Assembly (NCBI GenBank): GCA_964393035.1
Contig: CAYMRX010000009.1
Coordinates: 5,997 to 69,996 of the forward strand
From: Tabrizicola_A sp964393035
Lineage (GTDB): Bacteria > Pseudomonadota > Alphaproteobacteria > Rhodobacterales > Rhodobacteraceae
DNA length: 64,000 nucleotides
Direction of reading: 5' to 3'
Shown: piece after piece, positions 17,328-26,379 of the stretch
Numbering within the stretch: position 1 is the stretch's first letter
Layout of the letters: each line of letters starts with the position of its first letter
The notes under the pieces: model-generated
Seen by the model: only the letters and a program-made list of their open reading frames with translations
What the model was told of the DNA's origin: nothing
The model's database searches: none
Made by a program: the position numbers and the translations under genes

Positions 17328-17399
17328 AAGATGAAGACTACTTGACTCAGCGCGTGAAGTCCATACAGTAACAATACGTATAGAAAGTGGATATATCTT
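17328..17399 (+). promoter_or_regulatory. Divergent promoter between the WYL regulator and sbcD
   Basis: TTGACT at 17342-17347 and TACAGT at 17364-17369 are 16 bp apart and could form a sigma-70 type promoter toward sbcD. The palindrome ATACGTAT at 17374-17381 lies just downstream and could be an operator for the WYL protein. Both are pattern-based guesses. Confidence 0.4.
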
Positions 17400-18536
17400 A
17401 TGCGAATCCTTCACACCGCAGATCTTCATCTGGGACGGCAGTTCATGGGGCTCAGTCTTGAAGAGGACCACGAGGTCGTCTTAGGCCAGATCGTTGAGAC
17501 GCTGGTGGCCGAGCAAGTTGAAGTCCTAGTGATCGCGGGCGATGTGTTTGATCGGGCATCGCCCCCCAATTCAGCGATCCGGCAATTCAACCGCTTTCTC
17601 AAGCGCGTGGCAGACGAGACCAAAGCCGCTGTCGTGATGATCTCAGGCAACCATGATTCCGGCGACCGGATCGAGGCGATGTCGGTCTTTTCAATCGCGT
17701 CGCGGGTGCTGGTGCGCGGGATTGCCGATGCGGTGGAAGTTCCACTGGTGCTGCGTGATGCACATGGAGAGATTGCCTTTTCCGCGCTGGCCTTTTCCTA
17801 TGAATACGCCGCGCGCGAGGTGTTCGGTGACGAAAGCATCAGCACACCTTCAGACGTCATCACGGCGCAGATTGCCGCAGCAAAGGCACATGTGCCCAAA
17901 GGGGCCCGGTGGGTTGTGGTGGCCCATGCCTTCGTCGCGGGGGGAGCAGTCGGGGAGACCGAGCGCGCCCTGACACGGGTCGGCGGCATCGAAACCGTTC
18001 CAGCCGAGGTCTTCGATGGGGCGGACTACGTGTCATTGGGGCATCTGCACAAGCCGCAGGAAGTGGGCGCGCCACATATCCGTTATTCCGGCGCACTGCT
18101 CGCTTTTGGTTTCGACGAGGCGGGAGAAGAAAAATCAATGACCATCGTCGATCTGGATGCGGAGAGTGTTGAAATTCGCACCGTGCCATTCCGTCCGCTC
18201 CGGCAAGTCCGCTCGCTTACCGGAGCATTCGCGGATCTTCTTGCGGGAACTCCCTCGGGAGATTTCGTCCAGGCCATCCTGACGGATGAGATCCCTCTGA
18301 TCGATCCGATGAAGCGATTGCGTGCGACGTATCCCAACGCATGCCATCTGGCTTATTCCCGGCAGGCTCGGTCACTAGAAAGTATGGCGATCGGAGCGGG
18401 GCGGGCTGCTATCACGCCCATTGAAATGTTCAGCGATTTCCTGAAAGTGGTGCGCGGCCGAGAGCCGGATGGCGCTGAAGTGGCGATAATCGCCGACAAG
18501 TTGCACGCTGCGGAAGTTGCGGGGGACCAGACATGA
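17400..18536 (+). CDS. sbcD: Exonuclease subunit SbcD (Mre11-type nuclease)
   Basis: It forms the metal-dependent nuclease part of the SbcCD complex, which cuts DNA hairpins and blocked ends. The Mre11 motifs are present: HTADLHLG at residue 5, AGDVFD near 47, GNHD near 83, VVAHAF near 174 and GHLHKP near 215. The length of 378 residues is usual. Its 3' end overlaps sbcC by 4 bp (ATGA). In this context, behind a WYL regulator and next to a TIR gene, it may be an accessory defence copy distinct from a chromosomal sbcCD. Confidence 0.93.
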   Translation: MRILHTADLHLGRQFMGLSLEEDHEVVLGQIVETLVAEQVEVLVIAGDVFDRASPPNSAIRQFNRFLKRVADETKAAVVMISGNHDSGDRIEAMSVFSIASRVLVRGIADAVEVPLVLRDAHGEIAFSALAFSYEYAAREVFGDESISTPSDVITAQIAAAKAHVPKGARWVVVAHAFVAGGAVGETERALTRVGGIETVPAEVFDGADYVSLGHLHKPQEVGAPHIRYSGALLAFGFDEAGEEKSMTIVDLDAESVEIRTVPFRPLRQVRSLTGAFADLLAGTPSGDFVQAILTDEIPLIDPMKRLRATYPNACHLAYSRQARSLESMAIGAGRAAITPIEMFSDFLKVVRGREPDGAEVAIIADKLHAAEVAGDQT

Positions 18537-21500
18537 AGCCCATTCGGCTCTCGCTTCAGGCATTCGGTCCCTTCGCAACGACCGAAGTTGTGGATTTTCG
18601 ATCAGCGATCGAAACTGGGTTGTTCGGAATCTACGGCCAGACCGGGGCGGGAAAATCGACGCTGTTCTCTGCAATGTCTTTTGCGCTCTTCGGGGCGCCA
18701 ACCAGGACCGACCAAGAGCCACGTTCGCTGCGCTCGGATCATGCGGCGGCGGATCTGCCCACCGAAATCGAGTTTGTCTTCGAACTGGGCGCCAAGACCT
18801 ATTTGATCCGCCGGCGCCCGGCGCAGGAGCGTCCGAAGGCGCGCGGTGAAGGGATAACCGAAGACGCAGCGGAAGCCTCGCTTTTCGATGTCACCGGGAT
18901 CCCGATCGATGCGCTCGCGCCGGGTCAGTCGGGCCGTGTCATCGCCGAGAAGAAGGTCTCTGTGGTTGGGCAACAGGTAGAGGAACTGCTGGGTTACGGC
19001 GCAGATCAGTTTCGACAGATCGTTCTCTTGCCGCAAGGCAAGTTCGAGACGTTCCTCGCCGCAAAGACAGATGATCGGGTCAAGATATTGCGCGATCTCT
19101 TCGACGTGACGATCTATCGCAATCTCGCCACCCGGTTGAAGGAAGAAGCCTCGGAGGCAGAACGGGCGTTGCGCGAGCAGCGTTCGCTGTACCTGGCACG
19201 GCTCCTGGAACGTGGCTTTGAAAGCGTCGACGCCCTGGAACTGGGGATTGCCGCTGCCGAATCTGAAGTCGACGCGAAACGGGGCCGTCAGCGTGTCGCG
19301 GAAGCGGCGAACGAAACCGCACGCAAAGTTCTGAACGAGGCCGAGCAGATTGAAAAAGCCTTTGCGGCTGTCGATAAGGCACGGCAGGCGCTTGACGATC
19401 TCGAAGCGAAAACGGGTGAAATCGACGCTTTGACGAGGCGGGTCGAGGCTGTCACGAATGCCTCGCAGGCGCGGGATCTCGAGTCGGCTTGGCACGATGC
19501 GACGCGGGACAGCCGCGGCGCGGCGAAAGCTGTAACTGAGGCGGCAGCGGATCTCGACAGGATGACCAAAGCCCGGCAGGACGCGGCACAGACACTCAGC
19601 ACGGCCAAGGCCGACGCGGTGCGGCTTCAGAGGGTTCAGGCCGATCTGACGCGGTTGGAGGCGACAGAGACGCAGGTCGGGCAAGCTGCGCATTTGCAGG
19701 CGGCGTTTGACGACGCCGCGAGGACCGATGTCACCTCGAAAAAACTGTTCGCCGGGGCCGAGGGTGCGTGCAAAACGCTTCGCTCCCGGCGAGATGCGAC
19801 CGATCTGGAGCTCGAAGCTGCGCGCAAAGCCCAGGTGGTACGCGCTACGCTGACGGGCGAACTGGCCGAGGTTAACCGAGAACTGTCCAAAGCTAGGTCA
19901 CATGCCAAGGCACAGGGGGAGGTCGCGAAGGCAGAAGGAGAGGTCGAAGCCGCAGAGAAGGACTTGGCGACGAGGACCGCAGCGGAAGAAGCCGCAGAGG
20001 CGGCCCTGACCGAAGCCGAGGCGCGGCTTTCACGCACGCAGGCGATCATCTTGGCGGAAAAGCTGGCCGAGGGCGTACCCTGTCCAGTTTGCGGCGCGCT
20101 CGATCATCCCGTCCCGGCTCACGGCGTGCCCGAACAATCCGGTCTTACCGAGGCGTTCCGGAATGCTCAGGCCGAGGCGAAAAAAGCGTCCGAGGAGCGG
20201 GTTCGGGCTGAAAGTGAACTGGGCAATTGCCGGACGAGGCTGGAAGAAAAGAAGCGGGTGCTGGACGAACAGGAACAGCCCGGGCGCGGGCCTACGGAAC
20301 TCGAGGCCGAAAAGGTGCGGCTTGATGGTGAACTCCTCGCACTTGGCGAGGCGGTCGATCTTGACACGATGGCGGAGCGGCTGGCAGGTCTCAAGCGCGA
20401 GCTGAAGAAAGCTGAGGTGGCCGAGGCCGAGGCGCGGGTTTCTGCAAGCAAGGCCGAGGCCGACCTCGCTGCGGCGCGGGCAACGCGCGATGCGGTGGTT
20501 AATGTCCTGCCGGAAGAGCTGCGCACACCTAAGGCAGTTGCAGAACGGCGCGCGTCTTTGTTGGGCGAACAAAAGCAACTCTACGAGGAGCTTGAGCTAG
20601 CCACCGAGGTGGATCGCTCCGCAGGCGAAGCCCTCACCAGGGCGCAGGAGAAACAGGAGGCGGCGAGGCAGGCGCTCGAAGCACAGGAGCGGCGCGAGAA
20701 AGCGGCACGCCAGGCCTTCCTTGCCCGGCTGGCGGAAGCCAGATTGGATGAACCTCAATATGATGCCTGCAAGGCACATTTTCTGACGCTCAAAGCAGAT
20801 CGCGAGACGGTGAGCGGACACCAAGAGGGCCTGATCGCCGCACGCACGACATTGCTGAACGCCAAGGGCGCCTGCGCTGATCGAGAGCGGCCGGACCTTA
20901 CTCCGATAAAGGTGGCGCAGTCGGACGCCACGCAGTCCCTGAATTCCGCCAACGCGGCGCTGGCAGAAGCGAATGCCGCCATCGAGAGTTTGGTGAAGTT
21001 CAAGGCCTCGCTGGCTGACGCGCTCACCAGAACAGACGAACTGGAGGCCGGCACTGGGCCGCTCCGAGGGCTGGCCGATCTTGCCAATGGCAAGAACGAT
21101 CTCAACATGACGCTCGAAACCTTCGCCATTGCTGCCATGTTCGACCAAGTGCTCGAGGCGGCGAACATGCGGCTCGAGCCGATGACGCGCGGACGCTACC
21201 GGCTGGAGCGCGGCGTCGAGGCGTCGAGCGGACGCGGCAAGCGTGGGCTGGAGATCGAGGTCTTCGACGTCAACACCGGCAAGGCGCGCCCGACTGCGAC
21301 CCTTTCCGGCGGAGAGACCTTCATCTCCGCACTTGCCTTGGCGCTTGGGCTCGCCGACGTGGTCGAGAGCCTGTCAGGCAAAATACGGATGGACACGATC
21401 TTCATCGACGAAGGCTTTGGCAGCCTAGACTCCGAGAACGGAGCGGGCACGCTGGACCAAGTGCTTCAGGTTCTATCGGCCCTAACGAAGGGCAACCGGG

Positions 21501-21610
21501 CCGTGGGTCTGATATCGCATGTCGGGCTTGTGCAGGAGGCCATTCCACAAGGGTTCTATGTGCGCTCCACCCCTAGCGGAAGCCGTGTCGAGGAAAGAAG
21601 GGGGCTGTGA
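18533..21610 (+). CDS. sbcC: ATPase subunit SbcC (Rad50-type)
   Basis: It is the SMC-like ATPase partner of SbcD. The 1025 residues comprise an N-terminal ABC half with Walker A GQTGAGKST near residue 35 and the Q-loop segment LLPQGKFETF near 166. A long coiled coil is interrupted by the zinc hook PCPVCGALDHP near 516, and the C-terminal ABC half has LSGGETF near 925 and the Walker B DTIFIDEGFGSLD near 955. Ala/Glu-rich heptads fill the arms. The stop overlaps the start of the next small gene (TGATG). Confidence 0.94.
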   Translation: MKPIRLSLQAFGPFATTEVVDFRSAIETGLFGIYGQTGAGKSTLFSAMSFALFGAPTRTDQEPRSLRSDHAAADLPTEIEFVFELGAKTYLIRRRPAQERPKARGEGITEDAAEASLFDVTGIPIDALAPGQSGRVIAEKKVSVVGQQVEELLGYGADQFRQIVLLPQGKFETFLAAKTDDRVKILRDLFDVTIYRNLATRLKEEASEAERALREQRSLYLARLLERGFESVDALELGIAAAESEVDAKRGRQRVAEAANETARKVLNEAEQIEKAFAAVDKARQALDDLEAKTGEIDALTRRVEAVTNASQARDLESAWHDATRDSRGAAKAVTEAAADLDRMTKARQDAAQTLSTAKADAVRLQRVQADLTRLEATETQVGQAAHLQAAFDDAARTDVTSKKLFAGAEGACKTLRSRRDATDLELEAARKAQVVRATLTGELAEVNRELSKARSHAKAQGEVAKAEGEVEAAEKDLATRTAAEEAAEAALTEAEARLSRTQAIILAEKLAEGVPCPVCGALDHPVPAHGVPEQSGLTEAFRNAQAEAKKASEERVRAESELGNCRTRLEEKKRVLDEQEQPGRGPTELEAEKVRLDGELLALGEAVDLDTMAERLAGLKRELKKAEVAEAEARVSASKAEADLAAARATRDAVVNVLPEELRTPKAVAERRASLLGEQKQLYEELELATEVDRSAGEALTRAQEKQEAARQALEAQERREKAARQAFLARLAEARLDEPQYDACKAHFLTLKADRETVSGHQEGLIAARTTLLNAKGACADRERPDLTPIKVAQSDATQSLNSANAALAEANAAIESLVKFKASLADALTRTDELEAGTGPLRGLADLANGKNDLNMTLETFAIAAMFDQVLEAANMRLEPMTRGRYRLERGVEASSGRGKRGLEIEVFDVNTGKARPTATLSGGETFISALALALGLADVVESLSGKIRMDTIFIDEGFGSLDSENGAGTLDQVLQVLSALTKGNRAVGLISHVGLVQEAIPQGFYVRSTPSGSRVEERRGL

Positions 21611-21915
21611 TGAGAGATAGGTGGCACTTCCGGAGGGCTCATGCCCGCCGACTACGGACGGGACGGACCATCTCTGTCTGTGGCGGCTGGGTGTTCCAAG
21701 GTGAATGCGTAAGCGGCAATGGCACCTCCTTCAAGCGAGCTTGTCCCGTATGCGGTGCCCTGATCGTGAGCGTTGGCATGCCGAAAGGCGGGTGGGTGCA
21801 TTTCGAGGGAGGTGAAGGTCTAAATCGAATAAAACACCCCTGCCTGCACCTCGGCGAAGGACTAAGCAGGCGGCGAGATGGAATTACCCCAGATCTGTTC
21901 GAGATAGGGCTGTAG
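21610..21915 (+). CDS. Small protein with a CPVCG zinc-knuckle, coupled to sbcC
   Basis: A 101-residue protein of unknown function. The ATG overlaps the sbcC stop (TGATG), which strongly suggests translational coupling and a shared job. It is basic at the N-terminus and carries C-x-G (VCGGW), ACPVCGAL near residue 47, and a later H-PCLHL segment, so it could bind zinc. I know no family for it. Confidence 0.55.
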   Translation: MRDRWHFRRAHARRLRTGRTISVCGGWVFQGECVSGNGTSFKRACPVCGALIVSVGMPKGGWVHFEGGEGLNRIKHPCLHLGEGLSRRRDGITPDLFEIGL

Positions 21916-22007
21916 TTTTGAATTTGTCATCGTGGAGCTTGCGGATAGTTCGCCCAAACCCCACATCTAGAATCTAAATGCAATACACATACTACATGGA
22001 GATAAAT

Positions 22008-22256
22008 ATGCCTACCAATCGTAAAGGCACTTCAAGCAAGGTCGCATCGCTGGCGGCAGACACCCTGTTCAAGCCAGGCTCATCGCAGATCGCCCGGAGG
22101 CTCGCCGGTTCGGCGTTGTCGCAGTCGAATACGAAGCGGCAAACGGGCGCCGAAATGGAAGACCTCGCGTCAAAAGTGCTTCGCAGCGATCGCTACTCTG
22201 AAAAGACGAAGACGCTTGCCGGTTCGGTCCTGTCCCAGTCGAATAAGAAGCGCTGA
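22008..22256 (+). CDS. Small basic protein with two SALSQSN-type repeats
   Basis: An 82-residue, Ser/Lys-rich protein. ATG 22008 is preceded by GGAGA at 21998-22002; two upstream in-frame ATGs (21978, 21996) lack this spacing. Residues ~35-47 (LAGSALSQSNTKR) and ~71-82 (LAGSVLSQSNKKR) are near-identical repeats, and LAADTLF/ASKVLRS may be further weaker copies. The function is unknown; its position just before the TIR gene suggests a partner or regulator of that protein. Confidence 0.6.
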   Translation: MPTNRKGTSSKVASLAADTLFKPGSSQIARRLAGSALSQSNTKRQTGAEMEDLASKVLRSDRYSEKTKTLAGSVLSQSNKKR

Positions 22257-22384
22257 TTTCGGCCAGTAAAGCATTGGGCCTGGGGACCGGCGCTGCGGCG
22301 CGGTTCGTCGTTTTTTGTTGTGTGACGCCTCTGAACTGGCAGTGGCATGAATCGAACAAACGTAGAGCATATTGAGTTGAGCAA

Positions 22385-23326
22385 ATGCGAGCATTCATCT
22401 CCTATTCCCATCACGACAAGGCAACACTTGACCGGCTGCACGTACACCTCAAGAACCTGACTCGGGGTGGGCATATTGAAACGTGGTATGACCGGGACAT
22501 CCTTGCAGGCAGCGATCTGAATGCCGAAATTGCACGGGAACTGGAGGCGGCTGACCTTTTCCTGCTCTTGGTAAGTCCCGACTTCATTGCGTCTGACTAC
22601 TGTGTCGAGCGCGAAATGAAGCGGGCCCTCGAACGCCATGCCGCGGGGGCGGCCCGTGTGGTCCCCATCATCGTGGAAGAATGCGACTGGAAGGCGATGG
22701 GTGAGTTGCGTCAACTCAAAGCGGTGCCGACAGATGGCCAAGCCATTAGCGAATGGGCCAACGCGAACACTGCCTACCTAAACGTAGTGCAGGAACTGCG
22801 CCGCATCATTGAAGCTGATGGCTTACCTGCAACCGTGGCAACGGCAACCCCTGAGCCAGTTGCCGTGCGCCCCGCCACTACCCGATATCGTGCAAAACGG
22901 CAGTTCGACCAGATCGACAAAAGTGACTTCCGCGATGCTGCCTTTGTCATCATCAAAGATTACTTCCGGCGCGCAACCATGGAAATCGACTCGATTGAGG
23001 GGCTGCGGGGTCGTTTCGTGGATAGGGGCGCGACCTCGTTCGGGGCCACAATCGTGAATGGCGGCCATCGAAACGGTACTGCCCACATCACAGTACACTG
23101 TCGGAATTCGTACGTCGCTATGGGTGACATCTACTACTCGTTCAGCGAAAACGCAGGCGATAACACGGCAAACGGCGGTTTCAACGTTTCGGCAGATGAC
23201 TATGAGCAGTTCCTGGTCCGGACCATTAATATCTTCGGCAAATCCGACGAGCGGCTGGCGCCAGAGCGAGCAGCTGAGGTGCTCTGGAACGAGTTCATAG
23301 GCAACGCGGGCATCGCATATGACTGA
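22385..23326 (+). CDS. TIR-domain protein
   Basis: A 313-residue protein. Residues 1-130 form a TIR domain: RAFISYSHHD at the start, WYDRDI near 34, LFLLLVSPDFIASDYC near 58-73, and a glutamate in REMKRAL (E77) in the position expected for the NADase catalytic residue. A Pro/Ala linker (about 147-160) leads to a C-terminal alpha/beta domain (about 165-313) with repeated GATIVNGG/HITVHC strands that I do not recognise. TIR proteins of this kind usually degrade NAD+ or make a signalling product in phage defence. A zinc-ribbon gene overlaps its stop. Confidence 0.85.
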   Translation: MRAFISYSHHDKATLDRLHVHLKNLTRGGHIETWYDRDILAGSDLNAEIARELEAADLFLLLVSPDFIASDYCVEREMKRALERHAAGAARVVPIIVEECDWKAMGELRQLKAVPTDGQAISEWANANTAYLNVVQELRRIIEADGLPATVATATPEPVAVRPATTRYRAKRQFDQIDKSDFRDAAFVIIKDYFRRATMEIDSIEGLRGRFVDRGATSFGATIVNGGHRNGTAHITVHCRNSYVAMGDIYYSFSENAGDNTANGGFNVSADDYEQFLVRTINIFGKSDERLAPERAAEVLWNEFIGNAGIAYD

Positions 23327-23483
23327 GCGCGTTCACTTCCGGTGCAACAACTGTGGGCATCGCTTCGAAACCGAAGTGCTTGACGAGGACGAGCGTCGCG
23401 AGGCCCATCGCGAAAAACGTCCAACCAACGCAGTACATTGCCCTCAATGTCACCGTAAAGATATTCGGCGAGGCTTGGAATAA
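23319..23483 (+). CDS. 54-residue zinc-ribbon protein overlapping the TIR gene
   Basis: ATG 23319 lies 8 bp inside the end of the TIR gene (ATGACTGA). The 54 codons read MTERVHFRCNNCGHRFETEV... and end ...HCPQCHRKDIRRGLE. Two CxxC pairs (CNNC, CPQC) form a compact zinc ribbon around a charged central helix. The overlap implies coupled translation with the TIR protein. The function is unknown; binding to the TIR protein or to nucleic acid is possible. Confidence 0.65.
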   Translation: MTERVHFRCNNCGHRFETEVLDEDERREAHREKRPTNAVHCPQCHRKDIRRGLE

Positions 23484-23513
23484 CCGCCTTTAGGCGAAAG
23501 CACATACTCGCTA

Positions 23514-25337
23514 TCACCGTTCCCAGTCATTCTCACCTCGAGTAGGAGGCGAAGCAAGCAGCCGCTCAGCGTGCCGTGCCTCTTTCAATGCCAGCCCAAA
23601 CGCCACATGCGACTTCGCCGCGGAAACAACCGCCCGCGCGATCCACTGCCGCTGGCCAGCATCCTCGAAATCCCGTTCCAACGCTTCTGTCCGCCCGCTG
23701 GCGAGTTCCGCCACAACCCCTTTCCCATACCGCTGACGCAGCTCTTCAGCGAAGCGCTCCGCATGAGCATCTCCCCGGAACTCGACCTTGCCATCTGCCT
23801 GCATGATGCGGCCCATCGACCCGAGGGCGCGCAGCAACCGGTCGTTCTCATAGACTGCCTCACGCGTTCGAGCGTGATCGATCAGCTTGGCTGCCGCTTC
23901 GTAGAAACCTTCAAGATCATCAACGACTTTCCGACTCTTCTTCGGAACCCGAAGATCGGCACGCGTCCACCCAGACAAGGCCAACAAGTCACTGCGCACC
24001 CAGTCGCGCTCTTCCCAGGCATTGGCGGCCCCTGTTTCCAGCCGCTCGGCCATGCGATCACCGCTGAGACCCAAGGAAACTGCTTTGCCGACGATGTCCG
24101 TTTTCAGCCGGTCGGCGACACCTGGCTGCAGATCAACAGCCTCCCTACCCTGTATCAGGCGGTCACCTTCAAGTCCCGTTCCATAGAGTTTGGTCTGCGG
24201 CAGCATCTGCAAAAGTTGCGCACCTCTCGCATCGCCCAAGCCTTTGGCGATATCGATAGCATAGCCATAAAGCTCGTCCCGCATAACCTTGCGCTCGGCG
24301 ACGGGCATCTTTCGGATCTTGCCCTCCGCCTCAGCCATCCATCCGCTGAAATGCCGTTCCAGATCGGCTCGCTCCGTTGTGGCCACTTCACCCGGAAACG
24401 GCTGCAACACCCCGCCGCGCCGCAGGGCTTCTTCTGCCTTGGCAATCTTCTGGCCAATCTCCGGCAAACCCGTCAGCGCCGCCACATGGCTCAGACTGCG
24501 CATGGCATCCGCCGTGCGCGCCATCGTCGCCATGGCATCCTCGAGCGCTTTGCCTTCACGCTGCCGTTCTTCCGGGGCCCGGCCCTCGGCACGCGCCCGC
24601 TCAATCTCTGCCCGTGATGGCCCATAGGTCAGCAAGCCGCGCTCGGCGCGCGAAGTGGCATCCAGGAACACGCCTCCTTCGGCCGCGATTGCCACCATGC
24701 GCTGCTTCATGACCTCTAGATTGAAGGCATGCTCTTTGGCCATGAAGAACCAGCTGTCGTTCACCGTGCCCCGGTTGTTGATGACCATGTGGACATGCGG
24801 GTGGGCCTTGTCGGTGTGCAGGGCAGCGACATAGGACCAGACATCATCCTGATGCTCGCCCGACTGGAACATCTCGAAGGCCCAAGCCTCGGCGATCAGC
24901 TTTGCCTTCTCTGCCCGGACATGGGACGGGAAGCTCATCAGCAAATGGGTGGTGTGGCCGTTCTTCGGCGAACCGCGCCAATCCTCAACCCAGTCGCCTA
25001 CGATCTCGTTGCGCTCGTCCTTGGTCAGACCCTTGGCGTCGGCATCCAGCACGACCCCGTTGCCGAAGATTGAGGCCGACTTCGAGAACAGGTAGTCCAT
25101 CTGGGCGGCCAACTCCTTGGCGTTCGCCGTCCCGCCCTTGCCGATTTTCTTTAGAACTGCCGCGTTCGATCCCAGCGAGAACCGCCACAGCTGGCTGGCC
25201 CGGGTCGAGAAACTAAATCCGCGCTTGGGCGAGGACGAGCCGCCCGCCTTCACCTTGCCCTGCTGCGGCCGCAGGAAGTTGATCTCCCCGAGAACAGCCT
25301 CTGCCAGCCCGATGGGACGCGACCCAAGCTTAATCAT
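23514..25337 (-). CDS. Relaxase/mobilisation nuclease (MobA/VirD2 type)
   Basis: It nicks one strand at oriT and pilots it into the recipient. The 607-residue protein has the three-histidine metal motif HTDKAHPHVHMVIN at residues 174-187 (H174, H179, H181, H183). A likely upstream segment NGHTTHLLMSFP is near 127, and an N-terminal tyrosine candidate is Y82. The C-terminal ~300 residues are shared with the protein at 1-1848. I chose ATG 25337, inside the end of the mobC-like gene (8-bp overlap), instead of a longer frame. With that gene it forms a minus-strand mobilisation operon. Confidence 0.88.
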   Translation of the reverse strand: MIKLGSRPIGLAEAVLGEINFLRPQQGKVKAGGSSSPKRGFSFSTRASQLWRFSLGSNAAVLKKIGKGGTANAKELAAQMDYLFSKSASIFGNGVVLDADAKGLTKDERNEIVGDWVEDWRGSPKNGHTTHLLMSFPSHVRAEKAKLIAEAWAFEMFQSGEHQDDVWSYVAALHTDKAHPHVHMVINNRGTVNDSWFFMAKEHAFNLEVMKQRMVAIAAEGGVFLDATSRAERGLLTYGPSRAEIERARAEGRAPEERQREGKALEDAMATMARTADAMRSLSHVAALTGLPEIGQKIAKAEEALRRGGVLQPFPGEVATTERADLERHFSGWMAEAEGKIRKMPVAERKVMRDELYGYAIDIAKGLGDARGAQLLQMLPQTKLYGTGLEGDRLIQGREAVDLQPGVADRLKTDIVGKAVSLGLSGDRMAERLETGAANAWEERDWVRSDLLALSGWTRADLRVPKKSRKVVDDLEGFYEAAAKLIDHARTREAVYENDRLLRALGSMGRIMQADGKVEFRGDAHAERFAEELRQRYGKGVVAELASGRTEALERDFEDAGQRQWIARAVVSAAKSHVAFGLALKEARHAERLLASPPTRGENDWER

Positions 25338-25887
25338 GGCGCGCACCCTCCTGAGCCTCGACAAACTTGCGGAACAGCGCCACGCCCTGCCGTCGGCGTT
25401 CGGCAACGACTTGGCTTAGCGCCTTCGCCACCATCGGCAGCGACCGCCGCAACTCATCCACCGATGCCCACTGTGCCTTGACCATCGGCGCCCTGCCCCG
25501 GTTCGCAGCCAGAGCAATCTGGTTCACGTTGGTGCCGATCTTGCCCAACTCGTAGCGGATTTCCTCCAGCTTGGCGCTGTCCTCCCGGCTGAACTCGAGA
25601 AAACCTGACGCCATCCGCACCACTGATCGCACCCCGTCCGACCGGGATTTCGCGCCAAGCTGGGTGCAGAGCGCATCGAAGGCGTGGAGCTCTTCGGCAG
25701 GCAAACGGCAGCTCACGACCTGGCCCTTGTCCGCCGACCGAGGCCGTCCGCGTCCACCGACTTGCTGCACCGCAGAATCAGAAACTTCATTGTCGACACC
25801 CGTCAAAACCTTGGACCGAGATTTAAGTCTTGTTTCGCGAGGATCTGATTTTACCGCCAACTTCTGCCACCGATTATTTGTAGACAC
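25330..25887 (-). CDS. MobC-like relaxosome accessory protein
   Basis: A 185-residue basic protein. A ribbon-helix-helix-like DNA-binding part (VVSCRLPAEELHAFDALCTQLG, about residues 57-78, then RSDGVRSVVRMA) is followed by the LGKIGTNVNQIALAAN segment (about 114-129) typical of MobC-type mobilisation proteins. GTG 25887 is preceded by AGGAA at correct spacing. It overlaps the relaxase start. MobC-type proteins help melt oriT, so the oriT is expected nearby, probably in 25888-26424. Confidence 0.8.
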   Translation of the reverse strand: MSTNNRWQKLAVKSDPRETRLKSRSKVLTGVDNEVSDSAVQQVGGRGRPRSADKGQVVSCRLPAEELHAFDALCTQLGAKSRSDGVRSVVRMASGFLEFSREDSAKLEEIRYELGKIGTNVNQIALAANRGRAPMVKAQWASVDELRRSLPMVAKALSQVVAERRRQGVALFRKFVEAQEGARHD

Positions 25888-26236
25888 ATCGCATTTCCTG
25901 CCACTCTTCCTACCCCTTCCTTCACCTCCCTTTCAAGCACAATCTAAGCGCGATTTATGCTCTTGCAGATTGTGCTGACCTTGGGTAACTCCCCCGCCAC
26001 CGAATGCGTTTCGCTGATCACGCAACACACAAGGTGAGATAGGGATGGTGCAACATCAGCGATGTGGCCAGAGGTGGATTTCCCTTGTGAATATGGGCCT
26101 AAAGCCTTGTTTTGTTTACTATGCGGAGCCTGTGGTTCAGTGTTCGGGTTCCGGAGAAAGGAAGTGTGGGATGCGTCTTGTGGCATCAGGGATGTGTGTT
26201 CGGGGTTCCGCCCTGTGATACACGCATTGCGCGATC

Positions 26237-26379
26237 AGATAAAAGACATACGCATCCAGTAATCAGACAAATGATTAAAGAGGCGCGCTTCACGCAATAA
26301 GAATTGCGTGAGCCGGTTTCTGATATCCGCAGTCGAAGTTCAGATTTAAGCGATGTGAGTTAAGATAAAAGATTTACGC
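26237..26379 (+). repeat. Two spaced direct repeats AGATAAAAGA-N2-TACGC
   Basis: AGATAAAAGACATACGC at 26237-26253 recurs as AGATAAAAGATTTACGC at 26363-26379, 126 bp apart and with only two differences. Each is followed shortly by ATCC. They may be binding sites for the ParA/VirC1 or VirC2-like proteins encoded just downstream. Confidence 0.5.
26291..26310. repeat. Inverted repeat CACGCAAT-N4-ATTGCGTG
   Basis: Perfect 8-bp arms around AAGA. Related CGCATTG/CGCAAT words occur on both sides (for example 26222-26232 and 26382-26402). It is a candidate operator or oriT hairpin. Confidence 0.5.

Noticed and set aside
18602..19693. 363-codon minus-strand frame opposite sbcC
   Set aside because: It covers the Walker A region of sbcC and has no start signal or domain.
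23571..24617. 348-codon plus-strand frame opposite the relaxase gene
   Set aside because: The relaxase C-terminal domain on the other strand is conserved with the protein at 1-1848, so the antisense frame is incidental.
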